A stretch of DNA of 64,000 nucleotides from Persicitalea sp964500445 (lineage in GTDB: Bacteria; Bacteroidota; Bacteroidia; Cytophagales; Spirosomataceae), in NCBI GenBank assembly GCA_964500445.1, contig CAZCOG010000001.1, positions 124,001-188,000 on the forward strand, in the 5' to 3' direction. The notes beneath the pieces were generated by a model. The model saw only the letters and a list, made by a program, of their open reading frames with translations. It had not been told where the DNA came from and did not search any database. Each line of letters starts with the position of its first letter. Position 1 is the first letter of the stretch. Below are positions 7,711-17,139 of the stretch, piece after piece. Position numbers and translations under genes: made by a program.

Positions 7711-7814
7711 TCCGGTTCTGCTTTTGCTTCTTTGTCAAGAGCAAAAGCAAGCTAGAATGGTTGGAAAGCGACTCGAAGTTTTTCCAAAAATGTCCGCAGT
7801 CTGTACAACTTAGA

Positions 7815-9275
7815 TCAACGCGGCACGGGTACTTTTGCTCCCGTCCGTGCCAGAAAGCCATCCAGCTTTTCCCGGAGTTCATGCCTCATTTTCGGCAGAC
7901 GTGACGCCACGTTGCGGGTTTCGTCAATGTCGTCTTTAAGATTGTACAACTCGTCGGAATCGTCCTCGTAGTTATGAATCAGCTTCCAGTAGCCACTGCG
8001 AACGATGTTGTAGGGTGTCACTTCCTCGTAGCGGTAGTGGGGAAAATGCCAGAACAAATCCCGCGTAGGCAGCGGTTGGCCGGTGCGCAGGTGAGCGAGC
8101 AAACTCACGCCATCGTTGGGAATAGCGCGGTCGGGCTGCGTTCCGGCGGTTTCCAGAATCGTATTGAAAATATCCATCGTAATCGCCGGGCTACCCGACA
8201 CGCGCGGCGCAATCTGCCCCGGCCAGCTCACGATGAGAGGTACCCGGATGCCGCCTTCGTACGGGAAGCCCTTACCACTGCGGAAAGGCGGGTTGTTGGT
8301 AATCGGATTATTCGGATTTCCTTCCAGACCTCCGTTGTCAGAGGTGAAAATCACCAGCGTATTTTCCAGTAAATTTTGCGCTTTCAGTTCCGCCAGGATG
8401 CGGCCCACATTCTGATCCAGGCTTTCGATCATGGCCGCATACACCGGGTTGCCCTGCCCTTTGGCGGGCGATTTGGCTTTGTACTTCGCAATCAATTCCG
8501 GCTTGCCGCCCAGCGGCGTATGCACGGCGTAGGGTGCGTAGTTGATGAAGAATGGCCCGCCTTTATTCTTACGGATGAGGTTGATAACTTCGTCGCCCTC
8601 GCGGTCGGTGAGGTACTCGCCTTCCTTACGGGCGGGTAGATTCGGAATCCCCTTCGTCCGGGCATTTTCGTAAGGGTCGAAGTAGGAAGGCGGCTGCCCG
8701 AAGTCGCAGCCGCCGATATTGACGTCAAAACCCTGCTTGTCGGGATAGTGCGTTTCTAATCCCAGGTGCCATTTTCCAACGAAAGCCGTAAAGTACCCTT
8801 GCTCTTTGAGGTACTCGGCGGTAGTTTTTTCGGAAAGGGGTAGTTCAAACGGAATCGGCGGCACGATCAGTTTCTGCTTCAAATCGCGCTCGTATTCCTG
8901 CTTGTTTTTCCCGTCGTACCGCGCCTCGGCGTTCTGAAAACTAGCCCGAATCCAGTCTGTAATGCCCGTGCGGGAGGGGTACTTGCCACACATCAGGGCC
9001 GAGCGCGAAGGCGAACAGATGGCCGCTGCCGCGTAGGCGTCGGTGAATTTTACGCCCCCGGCGGCCAGGGCATCGATGTTTGGCGTTTCGTAGTACTCGC
9101 TGCCGTAACTACTTAGGTCGGCCCAACCCAGGTCATCTACGAAAATGAGGAGGATGTTGGGCGGGGATGCCTGGGTATTGGGTGTAGTCTCGGGCTTTTT
9201 CCAGGCAAAAGCTGCCAAAAAGAAAGCTAAACCTATTCCAAATGCTAAACCGGGTAGTTGTACGGTCTTTTTCAT
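7815..9275 (-). CDS. Sulfatase (arylsulfatase A type), exported
   Basis: 486 residues from the ATG at 9275 (MKKTVQLPGL), which starts a hydrophobic signal segment; an in-frame ATG 17 codons upstream was not used. Residues 40-50 read 'NILLIFVDDLGWADL' with the two metal-binding Asp (47-48). The sulfatase signature C-S-P-S-R is at 87-91, within 'ICSPSRSALMCGKYPSRTG'; the Cys is the residue matured to formylglycine. Further family blocks are 'GYFTAFVGKWHLG', 'FINYAPYAVHTPL', 'TLVIFTSDNGG' and 'GGIRVPLIVSWPG'. It hydrolyses sulfate esters, probably from sulfated polysaccharides, in the periplasm or at the surface. The Cys-type motif requires a formylglycine-generating enzyme, which is not in the window. 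No SusCD pair is adjacent. Confidence 0.93.
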   Translation of the reverse strand: MKKTVQLPGLAFGIGLAFFLAAFAWKKPETTPNTQASPPNILLIFVDDLGWADLSSYGSEYYETPNIDALAAGGVKFTDAYAAAAICSPSRSALMCGKYPSRTGITDWIRASFQNAEARYDGKNKQEYERDLKQKLIVPPIPFELPLSEKTTAEYLKEQGYFTAFVGKWHLGLETHYPDKQGFDVNIGGCDFGQPPSYFDPYENARTKGIPNLPARKEGEYLTDREGDEVINLIRKNKGGPFFINYAPYAVHTPLGGKPELIAKYKAKSPAKGQGNPVYAAMIESLDQNVGRILAELKAQNLLENTLVIFTSDNGGLEGNPNNPITNNPPFRSGKGFPYEGGIRVPLIVSWPGQIAPRVSGSPAITMDIFNTILETAGTQPDRAIPNDGVSLLAHLRTGQPLPTRDLFWHFPHYRYEEVTPYNIVRSGYWKLIHNYEDDSDELYNLKDDIDETRNVASRLPKMRHELREKLDGFLARTGAKVPVPR

Positions 9276-9303
9276 TTTTTCAGATTCAATAAAAAAAGGG
9301 TTC

Positions 9304-9327
9304 TTTTGCAAAAAGCCAATTTGCAAA
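9304..9327. promoter_or_regulatory. Paired TTTGCAAA palindromes in a divergent promoter region
   Basis: ttttgcaaaa (9304-9313) and tttgcaaa (9320-9327) are palindromes with centres 15 bases apart. They lie in the 53-base gap between the divergent sulfatase and methyltransferase genes. Each contains TTTG on both strands, so they could be divergent promoter elements or an operator for a dimeric regulator. Confidence 0.3.
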
Positions 9328-9328
9328 A

Positions 9329-10051
9329 ATGCCCACTCAACCGCAAAAAGAAGCTTCTACGCTTTTTCTCCTCCCTACTGTTCTGGCCGAAGGCACCGCA
9401 GCCCAGGTACTCAGCCCGCAAGTAACGGAAGTTATCGCCCGCCTCGACTACTTTTTTGCCGAAGAACTTCGCACCGCCCGGCGGTTTGTGAGTAGTTTGC
9501 GCCTGGGCCGGGTGATTCAGGACCTGACCTTCTATGAACTGAATAAAAAGACGCCCGAAGCCGACACACTGGATCAACTCCGCGCCCTGCCCGCCGGGCA
9601 GGACATAGGGGTACTTTCGGAAGCGGGTTGCCCCGGCGTGGCCGATCCCGGCGCGGTGGCCGTGCGGCTGGCGCATGAGCTGGGCATGAAGGTAGTTCCG
9701 TTGGTGGGTCCCTCCTCTATCCTGCTGGCTCTGATGGCTTCGGGATTAAGCGGCCAGTCGTTTGCTTTTCATGGCTATCTGCCCATCGATAAAGCCGATA
9801 GGCGCAAGGCTTTGGTTTCTCTGGAAAAAGAAGGCAAACAACACCGCCAGACCCAGATTTTTATGGAAACGCCTTTTCGCAATAATCACATGCTGGAAAC
9901 GATCCTGACCTCTTGTCAACCCGATACACTGCTTTGTGTAGCCAGCAACCTGACGGCTCCCGATGAATATATCAAAACCCAAACCGTGCAGGCGTGGCGC
10001 GGGCAAAAGATCGACCTGCATAAGCAGCCGACCATTTTTCTGTTGGGATGA
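9329..10051 (+). CDS. SAM-dependent methyltransferase, tetrapyrrole methylase fold (RsmI-related)
   Basis: 240 residues. The order of motifs is that of the tetrapyrrole (corrin/porphyrin) methylase superfamily in its RsmI branch: 'FFAEELRTARRFVSSL' near 44-60, 'DIGVLSEAGCPGVADPGAVAVRLAHELG' at about 91-118, 'VVPLVGPSSILLALMASGLSGQSFAFHGYLP' and 'QIFMETPFRNNHMLETIL'. RsmI methylates the 2'-OH of C1402 in 16S rRNA. This protein lacks the usual RsmI N-terminal GxLYxVPTPIGN block (here FLLPTVLAEG), so it is the shorter Bacteroidota paralog whose target is not established. It is cytosolic. The start lies within a shared regulatory gap with the sulfatase. Confidence 0.85.
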   Translation: MPTQPQKEASTLFLLPTVLAEGTAAQVLSPQVTEVIARLDYFFAEELRTARRFVSSLRLGRVIQDLTFYELNKKTPEADTLDQLRALPAGQDIGVLSEAGCPGVADPGAVAVRLAHELGMKVVPLVGPSSILLALMASGLSGQSFAFHGYLPIDKADRRKALVSLEKEGKQHRQTQIFMETPFRNNHMLETILTSCQPDTLLCVASNLTAPDEYIKTQTVQAWRGQKIDLHKQPTIFLLG

Positions 10052-10167
10052 GTCATGGCTCATGAGAAATCATGATCCGTTCTAGCAAGATAATACGCTC
10101 TACCCAAATCGGTCGCCGGAAAAAAGATCCGCTCCAGAAAATTAAAATTTCAATTGTCCCTATCATT

Positions 10168-11169
10168 ATGAAAACTGCCCTTTTCAGCGCCAAGACTTAC
10201 GACCGGACGTACTTCGACCGCTATGTAGCAGAATACGGCCAGGAGATTTCATATTTTGAAAATCGGCTGGATCAGCATTCGGTTGCCCTGGCGCAGGGGC
10301 ACGAGGCTGTATGCGCTTTTGTCAATGACCAGCTGGATCGGGATGTCCTGAAACAACTGGCTGAGTACGGCGTAAAATTGATTGCCCTGCGCAGTGCCGG
10401 CTACAACCATGTAGATACCGAGGCCGCGCAGGAATTGGGCCTGAGCGTCGTACGAGTACCCGCTTACTCGCCCCATGCCGTGGCCGAACACGCCGTAGCT
10501 TTAATCCTGACGCTCAACCGCAAAATCCATAAAGCTTATAACCGGGTGAGGGAGGGAAATTTCGCGCTGGATCGCCTGGAAGGTTTTGATCTGTACAAAA
10601 AAACGGTGGGCGTTATCGGCACGGGTAAAATCGGTCAGGTATTCAGCACCATCATGCAGGGCTTTGGCTGCCGGGTGCTGGCCTACGATCCCTACCCTGA
10701 CGAAACGTTGCGCCAGCAGGGGGTAGTTTACGTTTCGATCGAAGAGCTGTTCCGGGAAGCGGATATAGTATCATTGCATTGTCCCCTTACCCCCGAGAAC
10801 CACCATCTGATCAACGCCCAAAGCCTGCGGCAAATGAAAGACGGGGTGATGCTGATCAATACCAGCCGGGGTGCGTTGATCGACACAAAAGCCATTCTTC
10901 AAGCGCTGAAAACAAAAAAAGTTGGGTATTTGGGCATCGATGTGTACGAACAGGAAACTGATTTTTTCTTCCAGGATTTATCCGAAGAAATCATCACCGA
11001 CGATACGCTGATGCGCCTCATCGGCTTTCCCAATGTACTTATCACCTCTCACCAGGGATTCTTCACCGAGGAAGCCCTGACCGAAATCGCCCGGATTACC
11101 TTACAAAATCTGACAGACTACGAGCGCGGAGAATTTACCGCCAATACGGTGGTGCGAAGGACAGAGTGA
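10168..11169 (+). CDS. D-lactate dehydrogenase-like 2-hydroxyacid dehydrogenase
   Basis: 333 residues from the ATG at 10168 (MKTALFSAKTYDRTYFDRY); the frame is open upstream but that part is not conserved. The N-terminal catalytic-domain start matches LdhA-type D-lactate dehydrogenases. The NAD-binding domain has 'TVGVIGTGKIGQVFSTIMQGFGCRVLAYDPYP' with GxGxxG. Catalytic residues are visible: Arg in 'LINTSRGALIDT', Glu in 'GIDVYEQETDFFF' and His in 'LITSHQGFFTEEAL'. It reduces pyruvate to D-lactate with NADH in the cytosol. The 'ALRSAGYNHVD' segment near residues 74-84 is the usual substrate loop. It lies just downstream of the methyltransferase gene on the same strand, 116 bases away. Confidence 0.92.
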   Translation: MKTALFSAKTYDRTYFDRYVAEYGQEISYFENRLDQHSVALAQGHEAVCAFVNDQLDRDVLKQLAEYGVKLIALRSAGYNHVDTEAAQELGLSVVRVPAYSPHAVAEHAVALILTLNRKIHKAYNRVREGNFALDRLEGFDLYKKTVGVIGTGKIGQVFSTIMQGFGCRVLAYDPYPDETLRQQGVVYVSIEELFREADIVSLHCPLTPENHHLINAQSLRQMKDGVMLINTSRGALIDTKAILQALKTKKVGYLGIDVYEQETDFFFQDLSEEIITDDTLMRLIGFPNVLITSHQGFFTEEALTEIARITLQNLTDYERGEFTANTVVRRTE

Positions 11170-11216
11170 CAGGTTTACTGTTAGCAAAGCTGGTAGCGAA
11201 TCCCTCGTCAGTCGAT

Positions 11217-11582
11217 TTACGCAGCCCGCAAAATCTTTTCCATCTTACGACCCTTGGCCAATTCGTCTACCAACTTATCCAGGTACCTGACTTGCTGAGT
11301 CAACGGGTTTTCGATTTCCTCTACCCGATAGCCACAGATTGTACCCGTGATCAGGTGAGCATTAGGGTTCAGGGTAGCATTCTGAAAGAACTTTTCAAAC
11401 GTCGCCTTTTCTTCGATGAGTTCTTTTAATTTGTCTTCATCATAGCCAGTCAGCCACTCAATTACTTGGTGCAATTCGTCTTTCGTCCTGCCTTTTTTCT
11501 CGACTTTATTGACGTAATGAGGATACACCGAGGCGAACGTCATCTTCGCCATGCGCTCATCGTGATTGTTTGCTTTGTTCAT
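11217..11582 (-). CDS. DUF2200 family protein
   Basis: 121 residues. The conserved opening 'RMAKMTFASVYPHYVNKVEKKGRTKDELHQVIEWLTGYD' and 'ICGYRVEEIENPLTQQVRYLDKLVDELAKGRKMEKILR' are characteristic of DUF2200, a small cytosolic helical family of unknown function found across bacteria. Length is normal. It converges with the lactate dehydrogenase gene (47 bases between stops). No signal peptide or cysteines. Confidence 0.88.
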   Translation of the reverse strand: MNKANNHDERMAKMTFASVYPHYVNKVEKKGRTKDELHQVIEWLTGYDEDKLKELIEEKATFEKFFQNATLNPNAHLITGTICGYRVEEIENPLTQQVRYLDKLVDELAKGRKMEKILRAA

Positions 11583-11682
11583 GCCTTAAATTTCTAAGGG
11601 TACTTTCCTAATTTAGTTAAAGTCTCTAAATTATTCTTTTCAATAATCACGGAATTTTACTGAGCACTCTCCTTACATCGCG

Positions 11683-13380
11683 TCATTTAGTTACCACCTT
11701 CACATTCCTGAACATGAACGGGTTATCGCTAGTACGCAGGGGTTTGCCGCTGGCGGTAGTCACATTTTTGAGGATGACTTCTTTGGTAATGACGTAAGGA
11801 AATTTTTCTTGGTAGGACTCATCCTTCATTTGGGGATTGAAATTCGCGAAAATAGCCGGGCCCTGGTAGTTGTCGGGATGGTTGGAGTCGTCGATTTTGA
11901 GGTTTTCAATGATAATTCGCTCTGGCATGTAGGCGGTATAGCCGAAATCATGTTGCCCGGAATTGGACCCACCGATCAGAGAAGCGGTGACGGGTCGGCC
12001 GCCGGAAGGTACGAATGTGCAGTTACGAATAATGAATTCACCCTGCCAGGTACTGCCATAGTCGGAGCGTAGGTTGACTAAGGTATTGCCGCGGATGGTG
12101 CTGTTTTCCACGAGAAACGTCCCGCTGCCGATGGCATTGATGCCCATATGGCCGAGCGTCGAGTTGCGGATGGTGGCGTTGGCTACCCCCATGTGGGCAT
12201 CGAACCGGGAAAAAACGCAGGAGTCGTACAGCATATTCTTACAGAAATTGGAACCCAGAATGCCCCAGTACGTGCGGTCATTGATGTCATTGGTCTGGCT
12301 GCAATTGATGAAGGAAACATTCAGGGCGCGATTAGGAGAAAGGTCGTAAGTACCCATGGAGACGGGTTTCCCGGCTGCGCCGATGGTGGTGTAGGTTTTG
12401 TGGCCGGTCAGGACAGTGTTTCTGACTGTGATGTAAGCGCAATCTCTAATGTTGAAAAAACCGCCGTAGGGCGCGCCGTGGTCGCCTTCGCCCGTGACGC
12501 GGTGTTCGAGCCCGTCCACCATGACATTAGAGCGCTTGATCTGAATGTTCCGTTGGTAGTAAGTGTACTTCGATTCGGCCTGGTTGGCGATGGTCGTAAA
12601 CCGCCCCCCGGTGATCTTCAAGGGCTTTTCGTCGATGGGAAGCGCACTAATCTCGGTAATTTGGTCAAAGTCCCAGATGATCGGCGCATCCATGTCCACC
12701 TTTCCGGTTTTATCCACCATGAAGATATCCGTCTGCGATGCGCCATTATTCTGGTTCAGTCCGTACCGGATGTAATGCTTCTTATTCGCATTGGTGACCG
12801 TAATCAGGCAGGGACCGGGTAGTTTGGCGTCAATTTTTTCTTGGTTTCGCTTTAACGATGTAATGCCCTTCAACGGAAAAGATTGCAGGCTGGAACTAAC
12901 CACGAAGACCGATGCATTGCGGTTCTCCACATCCACATCGTCGATGATGAAAGCCGCTTTTCCGAAATCGGTATCGGTTCGGACCACGGCGGTGCGCTCC
13001 TTTCCGCTGATATAGTAGGTAGCGCTCTCGTCTGCCTTTACGGGTAGTTTCTGCTGATTGGCGAAGGCATGGGCGGCAGCGATCGCGTCCATGTCGTCGG
13101 TTTTGCCATCACCCTTGGCCCCAAAGTCACGGTAGCTGACCCACCCGCGAGTCTTGAATGCCTGCGCATCCTTGGGGGAGACATTTACCTGTAATCCTCC
13201 ATCATCAGTGGTACTTACCTGAGTTTTCTGGTTCTGGGAGGTGATAACTACCCTTTCCTTAGTACTTTCAGATTGGGCCAGGGCCAGGCTTGACATTGCC
13301 AGTAAGCAGCACCAAAAAAGTGGGTATTTTAGCAGGAAAGGTAGTTTTGATGGGTTTATAAATTCGAGTGGACTGTTCAT
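11683..13380 (-). CDS. Exported parallel beta-helix protein (pectate-lyase-like)
   Basis: 565 residues. An N-terminal hydrophobic segment (about residues 17-36, ending SLALAQ) is a signal peptide. At about residues 80-110 is 'VSYRDFGAKGDGKTDDMDAIAAAHAFA', the standard entry into pectate-lyase-3/GH28-type right-handed beta-helices. The central part repeats coil-like units such as 'IRDCAYITVRNTVLTGH', 'FINCSQTNDIN', 'YDSCVFSRFDAH', 'IRNSTLGHMGINAIG' and 'VENSTIRGNTLVN'. No GH28 catalytic set (NxD, DD, GHG) is evident, so it may be a lyase, a binding protein or a structural surface protein. It is preceded by a 170-base gap with a TTTACAGT/ACTGTAAA inverted repeat. Confidence 0.8.
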   Translation of the reverse strand: MNSPLEFINPSKLPFLLKYPLFWCCLLAMSSLALAQSESTKERVVITSQNQKTQVSTTDDGGLQVNVSPKDAQAFKTRGWVSYRDFGAKGDGKTDDMDAIAAAHAFANQQKLPVKADESATYYISGKERTAVVRTDTDFGKAAFIIDDVDVENRNASVFVVSSSLQSFPLKGITSLKRNQEKIDAKLPGPCLITVTNANKKHYIRYGLNQNNGASQTDIFMVDKTGKVDMDAPIIWDFDQITEISALPIDEKPLKITGGRFTTIANQAESKYTYYQRNIQIKRSNVMVDGLEHRVTGEGDHGAPYGGFFNIRDCAYITVRNTVLTGHKTYTTIGAAGKPVSMGTYDLSPNRALNVSFINCSQTNDINDRTYWGILGSNFCKNMLYDSCVFSRFDAHMGVANATIRNSTLGHMGINAIGSGTFLVENSTIRGNTLVNLRSDYGSTWQGEFIIRNCTFVPSGGRPVTASLIGGSNSGQHDFGYTAYMPERIIIENLKIDDSNHPDNYQGPAIFANFNPQMKDESYQEKFPYVITKEVILKNVTTASGKPLRTSDNPFMFRNVKVVTK

Positions 13381-13387
13381 TCCGTTT

Positions 13388-13424
13388 TTTACAGTTTAAG
13401 AAGTACTTCATTTTTTACTGTAAA
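13388..13424. promoter_or_regulatory. Inverted repeat upstream of the beta-helix gene
   Basis: tttacagt (13388-13395) and actgtaaa (13417-13424) are exact reverse complements separated by 21 bases. They lie 8-44 bases upstream of the start codon of the gene at 13380, where an operator or a leader hairpin could sit. No regulator can be named. Confidence 0.25.
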
Positions 13425-13550
13425 GAATAAACCGAATGAAATCTATCGAAATTTTGAGGATTTGGAAATTACAAAGTACCACTGGAATGTGGGGAATATG
13501 AAGTTTCAGCCCAAGATTAGCCGCGTGCCTCTTTGCTCCCAGATTCGCAT

Positions 13551-14444
13551 TCATTCCCATTTCAGGTACTTCTGCCAGTTATGTTGCTCTTTGAAATCCA
13601 GTACTTCCCGGATTTTACGATTGGAATACAAAGCTTCGTGTTCGCCCAATTCACGCGTAATAGGTACCCCGGGGAAAAACCGCTCCGCCAATTCCTTACT
13701 GGGGATAACGGCTCCATTCTGATCATTTGCAGCGTTGAAAACCTGATACCCGAGGCCATCTTTTTTCAGGCACAAATCCACGATCTGGCCCAAATCACGC
13801 GCATCAATGTAATTGAAGGCATTTCGGCGACGTACTTCGGGGTGCTTGAGATAATACGGAAACAGTTCGGCGTATTCGTGCGGCTCAATCACATTGCCGA
13901 TACGGAGGGCATAGATATCAAAACCTGACCGGCGCTGGAAGCCCCGTGCCGTTTTTTCATTGACCACCTTCGATATTCCGTAGCTATCCATGGGATCGAC
14001 GTCATAATCCTCCTCCATCGGAAGTACTTTGGGGTCGGTTTTACCGTCAGAAAAACAGATGCCGTAGGTAGTTTCGGACGAGGCAATAATAATTTTCCTG
14101 ATGCCCAACTTGACCGCCGCTTCAATTACATTGTAAGTACCTATGGTATTGATCCGGAAAGTTTCATTGTCGGGTTTGATCAAGATCCGGGGTATGGCCG
14201 CAAAATGCACAACGGCATCGAATTTTGGTACACCATTCCCCAGTTCCAGTTCATCAAGGTCCGCGTAAGAGCTCATGGCATCGAACATTTGCCCGGAATC
14301 CGTAATATCCGCAATCAGGTTATCTACCCCCGGATAGTCCAAAGGTTCCAAATCTACATTCATCACGCGATGCCCCTGGTCAAGCAGGTAGGGGACTACG
14401 TGCTTTCCTGCTTTGCCCGATCCTCCCGTAAAAAATATGCGCAT
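13551..14444 (-). CDS. NAD-dependent epimerase/dehydratase (extended SDR)
   Basis: 297 residues from the ATG at 14444 (MRIFFTGGSGKAGKH); a start three codons earlier is also possible. Features: nucleotide motif TGGSGKAGKH (GxxGxxG-type), 'ADITD', 'VVHFAAIPRILIKPDNETFRINTIGTYNVIEAA', the active-site strand 'IIIASSETTYG' and the catalytic Y-x-x-x-K as YGISK, followed by 'YALRIGNVIEPHEY'. It is an extended short-chain dehydrogenase that acts on sugars or nucleotide sugars in the cytosol. The C-terminal 'YSNRKIREVLDFKEQHNWQKYL' matches NAD-dependent epimerases used in sugar or hydroxy-acid breakdown. The substrate is unresolved. Confidence 0.88.
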   Translation of the reverse strand: MRIFFTGGSGKAGKHVVPYLLDQGHRVMNVDLEPLDYPGVDNLIADITDSGQMFDAMSSYADLDELELGNGVPKFDAVVHFAAIPRILIKPDNETFRINTIGTYNVIEAAVKLGIRKIIIASSETTYGICFSDGKTDPKVLPMEEDYDVDPMDSYGISKVVNEKTARGFQRRSGFDIYALRIGNVIEPHEYAELFPYYLKHPEVRRRNAFNYIDARDLGQIVDLCLKKDGLGYQVFNAANDQNGAVIPSKELAERFFPGVPITRELGEHEALYSNRKIREVLDFKEQHNWQKYLKWE

Positions 14445-14580
14445 TGCCGTCATTTGTTCTCCGGTTTAATGATAGTTTTATTCGTTATAAACTACTAATT
14501 TGTGTAGTACTTATTCTAAGTCAAAGTAACACTTCATTCTTTCATTCAAAGGTGCTCATCACGATTGAATTTCTATAATA

Positions 14581-14613
14581 AAAAAAATGGAATGTTTAAT
14601 CAAACATTCCATT
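14581..14613 (-). terminator. Rho-independent terminator after the T9SS-exported protein gene
   Basis: aatggaatgttt (14586-14597) and aaacattccatt (14602-14613) form a 12-bp perfect stem with a 4-nt loop. On the minus strand the stem is followed by a run of seven or more Ts. It lies 26 bases past the stop of the gene at 14639. Confidence 0.88.
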
Positions 14614-14638
14614 CTGAATTACCCTTTTTTCTTACCTC

Positions 14639-16867
14639 TCAATTAACCATAATTTTTGAAACAAACCTCTGACGATCAGATTGTAAACGAATAATATAAA
14701 TTCCGGGAGAATAGGAAGGATTGAGGTTCGTAGTATACTGATTTTTACCCGTGGCTATTCGAATATTCTGTGTCATCACAATGGCACCGGTGGCGGCATT
14801 GACCAGTTCCAGTTTCATGCTCTCATTCTCACTGGACTCAAATTCTAGATTCAGCCGCGCACTGGCCGGATTTGGGTAGGCGATAATCTGGGAAGCCGCC
14901 AACTCGGGTGATGCAGCGGTTTCGGCAAACCGCACATTGCTCAACTCGGTTTGCAACTTTGATCCAGGCGACGCAACTTCATAAGTAAATGAGATCGTGA
15001 CCAGATCGTTTAGAGCGGGGGCTGCCGCAGAGGCCGCCGACTTGAAGTCGCTGAAAGGAATGGTGTACTCAGAACCAGCACCTTGCAACGAAAGTAAGTA
15101 CTCATATTGATCATTGTAGTTGGTGACAGATTCGCCCACCAGCCTGATCCGCACCTTGCTGTTACCGGAGGCCTTGAACTTTAAATAACGATACGCAGAC
15201 AAGTCGGCAGCGACACCTCCTCCCCTCACCATACGGTACACCGTTATGTAATCAGAAGTTACTGCTTCCAGCTTTACATTTCTGAAAAGCCGGTATTCGG
15301 TTGCTAGGGGCTCAACGGTATCATTGGAAATTGAAAACGCCTGGACTGCCGAACCGGGAGTACTGTAAATATTCCAGATACCATCACTGTTATAGATAGC
15401 ATCCTCTTTCACTCCATTTACCAGAAGATATACTTCTGACTCAGCCATGTCATTAACAGGCAGATCGGCGGTTGTTGTCCCGAAGGGATTCAGCGTTATC
15501 GGGTATTCCTTTACCAAGGTAGTAGTAGATTGCTCGTTCTCTTTACCGGCAATGACAAGTGTACCATTCGTGCCGGCGGTTTCATTCCTGATACTCAGTT
15601 CCAGAATTAACTGATTTTTAAGACTTCTGTTTGCTTTTGTAGTAAAAGTCTTTGGCTTTTTCACCTTTCCTGCCTGCTGAAGCGGGTGGTCGGTTGCCAG
15701 TTTGGTCAGTACATTGCCAAGCATTTTATTCAGTAAACTCAAGTCAGAGCTCCACAGCTGAAAATTATACATAGTCGGCTGTGGTTGGTAGGAAGACGTC
15801 AGCCATTCAGATTGTAAAGTAAACCGGGCATCCGCCTGATCGAACCCTGCCGAAAAACTAATTGCGTACTCATTGATGCCGGTCTGGGATCTCAGATTGT
15901 AAAGCAAGAATTTATAGTCCCCGTACTGTAACGTATCGATAGAAGTCAGTTCCGAACCTTTCAGTCGGTCGCAGACCGGTTTGGTATGGGTATAAATCCC
16001 TCCCAATGTTTTTGTGCAGAAGGCAACCGCTTTGTTAATCCCGCCTTCCACGTAGTCTACCGACATTACCTCGATGGCGTTTGTGAAGGTCACTATATCG
16101 CCGGGCGAAGTGATATAACCGGTAAAGTCAGTCCCAAGTACCTTCTGGTCGGGCATGTAGCCCATGATTCCCAGATTAGAACTCCGCAGGCGTTTGTACT
16201 CGCTCACAGGAATGGTTTCCGAGTAGTTTATTTTCGTCGGAATACTCTCTACGCTATTGTTATAGGTCCTTTCGGCGATTTTGCTGCCCAAACTTTCGCT
16301 TTCCAGGCCACCGGTATTGCCTGAGCTTACGCCCCCGAACGGGCTGTCTACTCGGCTTCCCGAAGAACGTGATATGTCGTAGGAGCAGGTAGCATAGGCA
16401 ACATTCGTGACCGGATCCTGGAGTTGGAGAGTAATTACGCCCGCATTAGGTAGGTTATGGTTGTAAAAATTGTACTTCACTTCATTCCCTTCAGGCACAC
16501 CCGGCGGATTGAACGGACTGCCCGAAGAATTATCGCCAAAAGACCAGTTCTGGGTAGTTACGCCCTTTTCCGTAATCCACGACCGGGTGATCACCGGAGG
16601 ATTGCTGATGCCACCGCCCCATGACAAACTAAGCAGCCCCTCATTGTTGCTTTTCAATGCGGTCAGGTAATAGATACTACCGGTACTGATGTTCGGAGCA
16701 AAGACGGATACCTTTTGCCCATTTCCGTTATTGCGCTTAAAAGAATCCGGGCAGTTTTTATTGTCAACTTGTTGAGCAAAAGGCGTGGTGGAGCTGAGAA
16801 AGCCAATGAATGATAGAAACAAAAATCCTTTTCTGGTGATAGTGCAGTGAATAGCGGAGGTGATCAT
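14639..16867 (-). CDS. Large secreted protein with type IX sorting domain
   Basis: 742 residues from the ATG at 16867 (MITSAIHCTITRKGFLFLSFIGFL...FAQQ), which places a signal peptide at the N-terminus; the frame is open further upstream without a signal. The C-terminal 80 residues, from 'IIAYPNPASARLNLEF' to 'GIYIIRLQSDRQRFVSKIMVN', are a type A T9SS sorting domain, so it should be exported through the type IX system and released or anchored at the surface. Residues about 545-655 ('LFRNVKLEAVTSDYITVYRM', 'LSAYRYLKFKASGNSKVRIRLVG', 'YTIPFSDFKSA') look like a carbohydrate-binding beta-sandwich of the CIA30/CBM11 kind. The middle is unassigned. It is monocistronic: terminator downstream, 272-base divergent gap upstream. 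Confidence 0.83.
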   Translation of the reverse strand: MITSAIHCTITRKGFLFLSFIGFLSSTTPFAQQVDNKNCPDSFKRNNGNGQKVSVFAPNISTGSIYYLTALKSNNEGLLSLSWGGGISNPPVITRSWITEKGVTTQNWSFGDNSSGSPFNPPGVPEGNEVKYNFYNHNLPNAGVITLQLQDPVTNVAYATCSYDISRSSGSRVDSPFGGVSSGNTGGLESESLGSKIAERTYNNSVESIPTKINYSETIPVSEYKRLRSSNLGIMGYMPDQKVLGTDFTGYITSPGDIVTFTNAIEVMSVDYVEGGINKAVAFCTKTLGGIYTHTKPVCDRLKGSELTSIDTLQYGDYKFLLYNLRSQTGINEYAISFSAGFDQADARFTLQSEWLTSSYQPQPTMYNFQLWSSDLSLLNKMLGNVLTKLATDHPLQQAGKVKKPKTFTTKANRSLKNQLILELSIRNETAGTNGTLVIAGKENEQSTTTLVKEYPITLNPFGTTTADLPVNDMAESEVYLLVNGVKEDAIYNSDGIWNIYSTPGSAVQAFSISNDTVEPLATEYRLFRNVKLEAVTSDYITVYRMVRGGGVAADLSAYRYLKFKASGNSKVRIRLVGESVTNYNDQYEYLLSLQGAGSEYTIPFSDFKSAASAAAPALNDLVTISFTYEVASPGSKLQTELSNVRFAETAASPELAASQIIAYPNPASARLNLEFESSENESMKLELVNAATGAIVMTQNIRIATGKNQYTTNLNPSYSPGIYIIRLQSDRQRFVSKIMVN

Positions 16868-17139
16868 GTTACAAATTGTCTGGAAATATTTGATAGAGGG
16901 ATTTACTGGTAGTCTAAAGTCATATCTTAATGAATACTTCAAACGTCCATCCCGCAATTAATTTCTAATGCTGTGCCACGGACCCAAAACCCCGTTTCTG
17001 AGCCGGGAAAGCTGATTTTATATACCCGGATTTCCATCGTTAAGAGAAAATTCCGAAAATTGGAAAACAGAGTAACCGACATTACGGTAATTTTCGTCTT
17101 CTTTGACCCTATTCTGTCCACTACCTCCCATTCATTCCT

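Noticed and set aside
12148..12822. 224-codon plus-strand frame inside the beta-helix gene
   Set aside because: Antisense shadow of a convincing exported beta-helix protein; no motif of its own.
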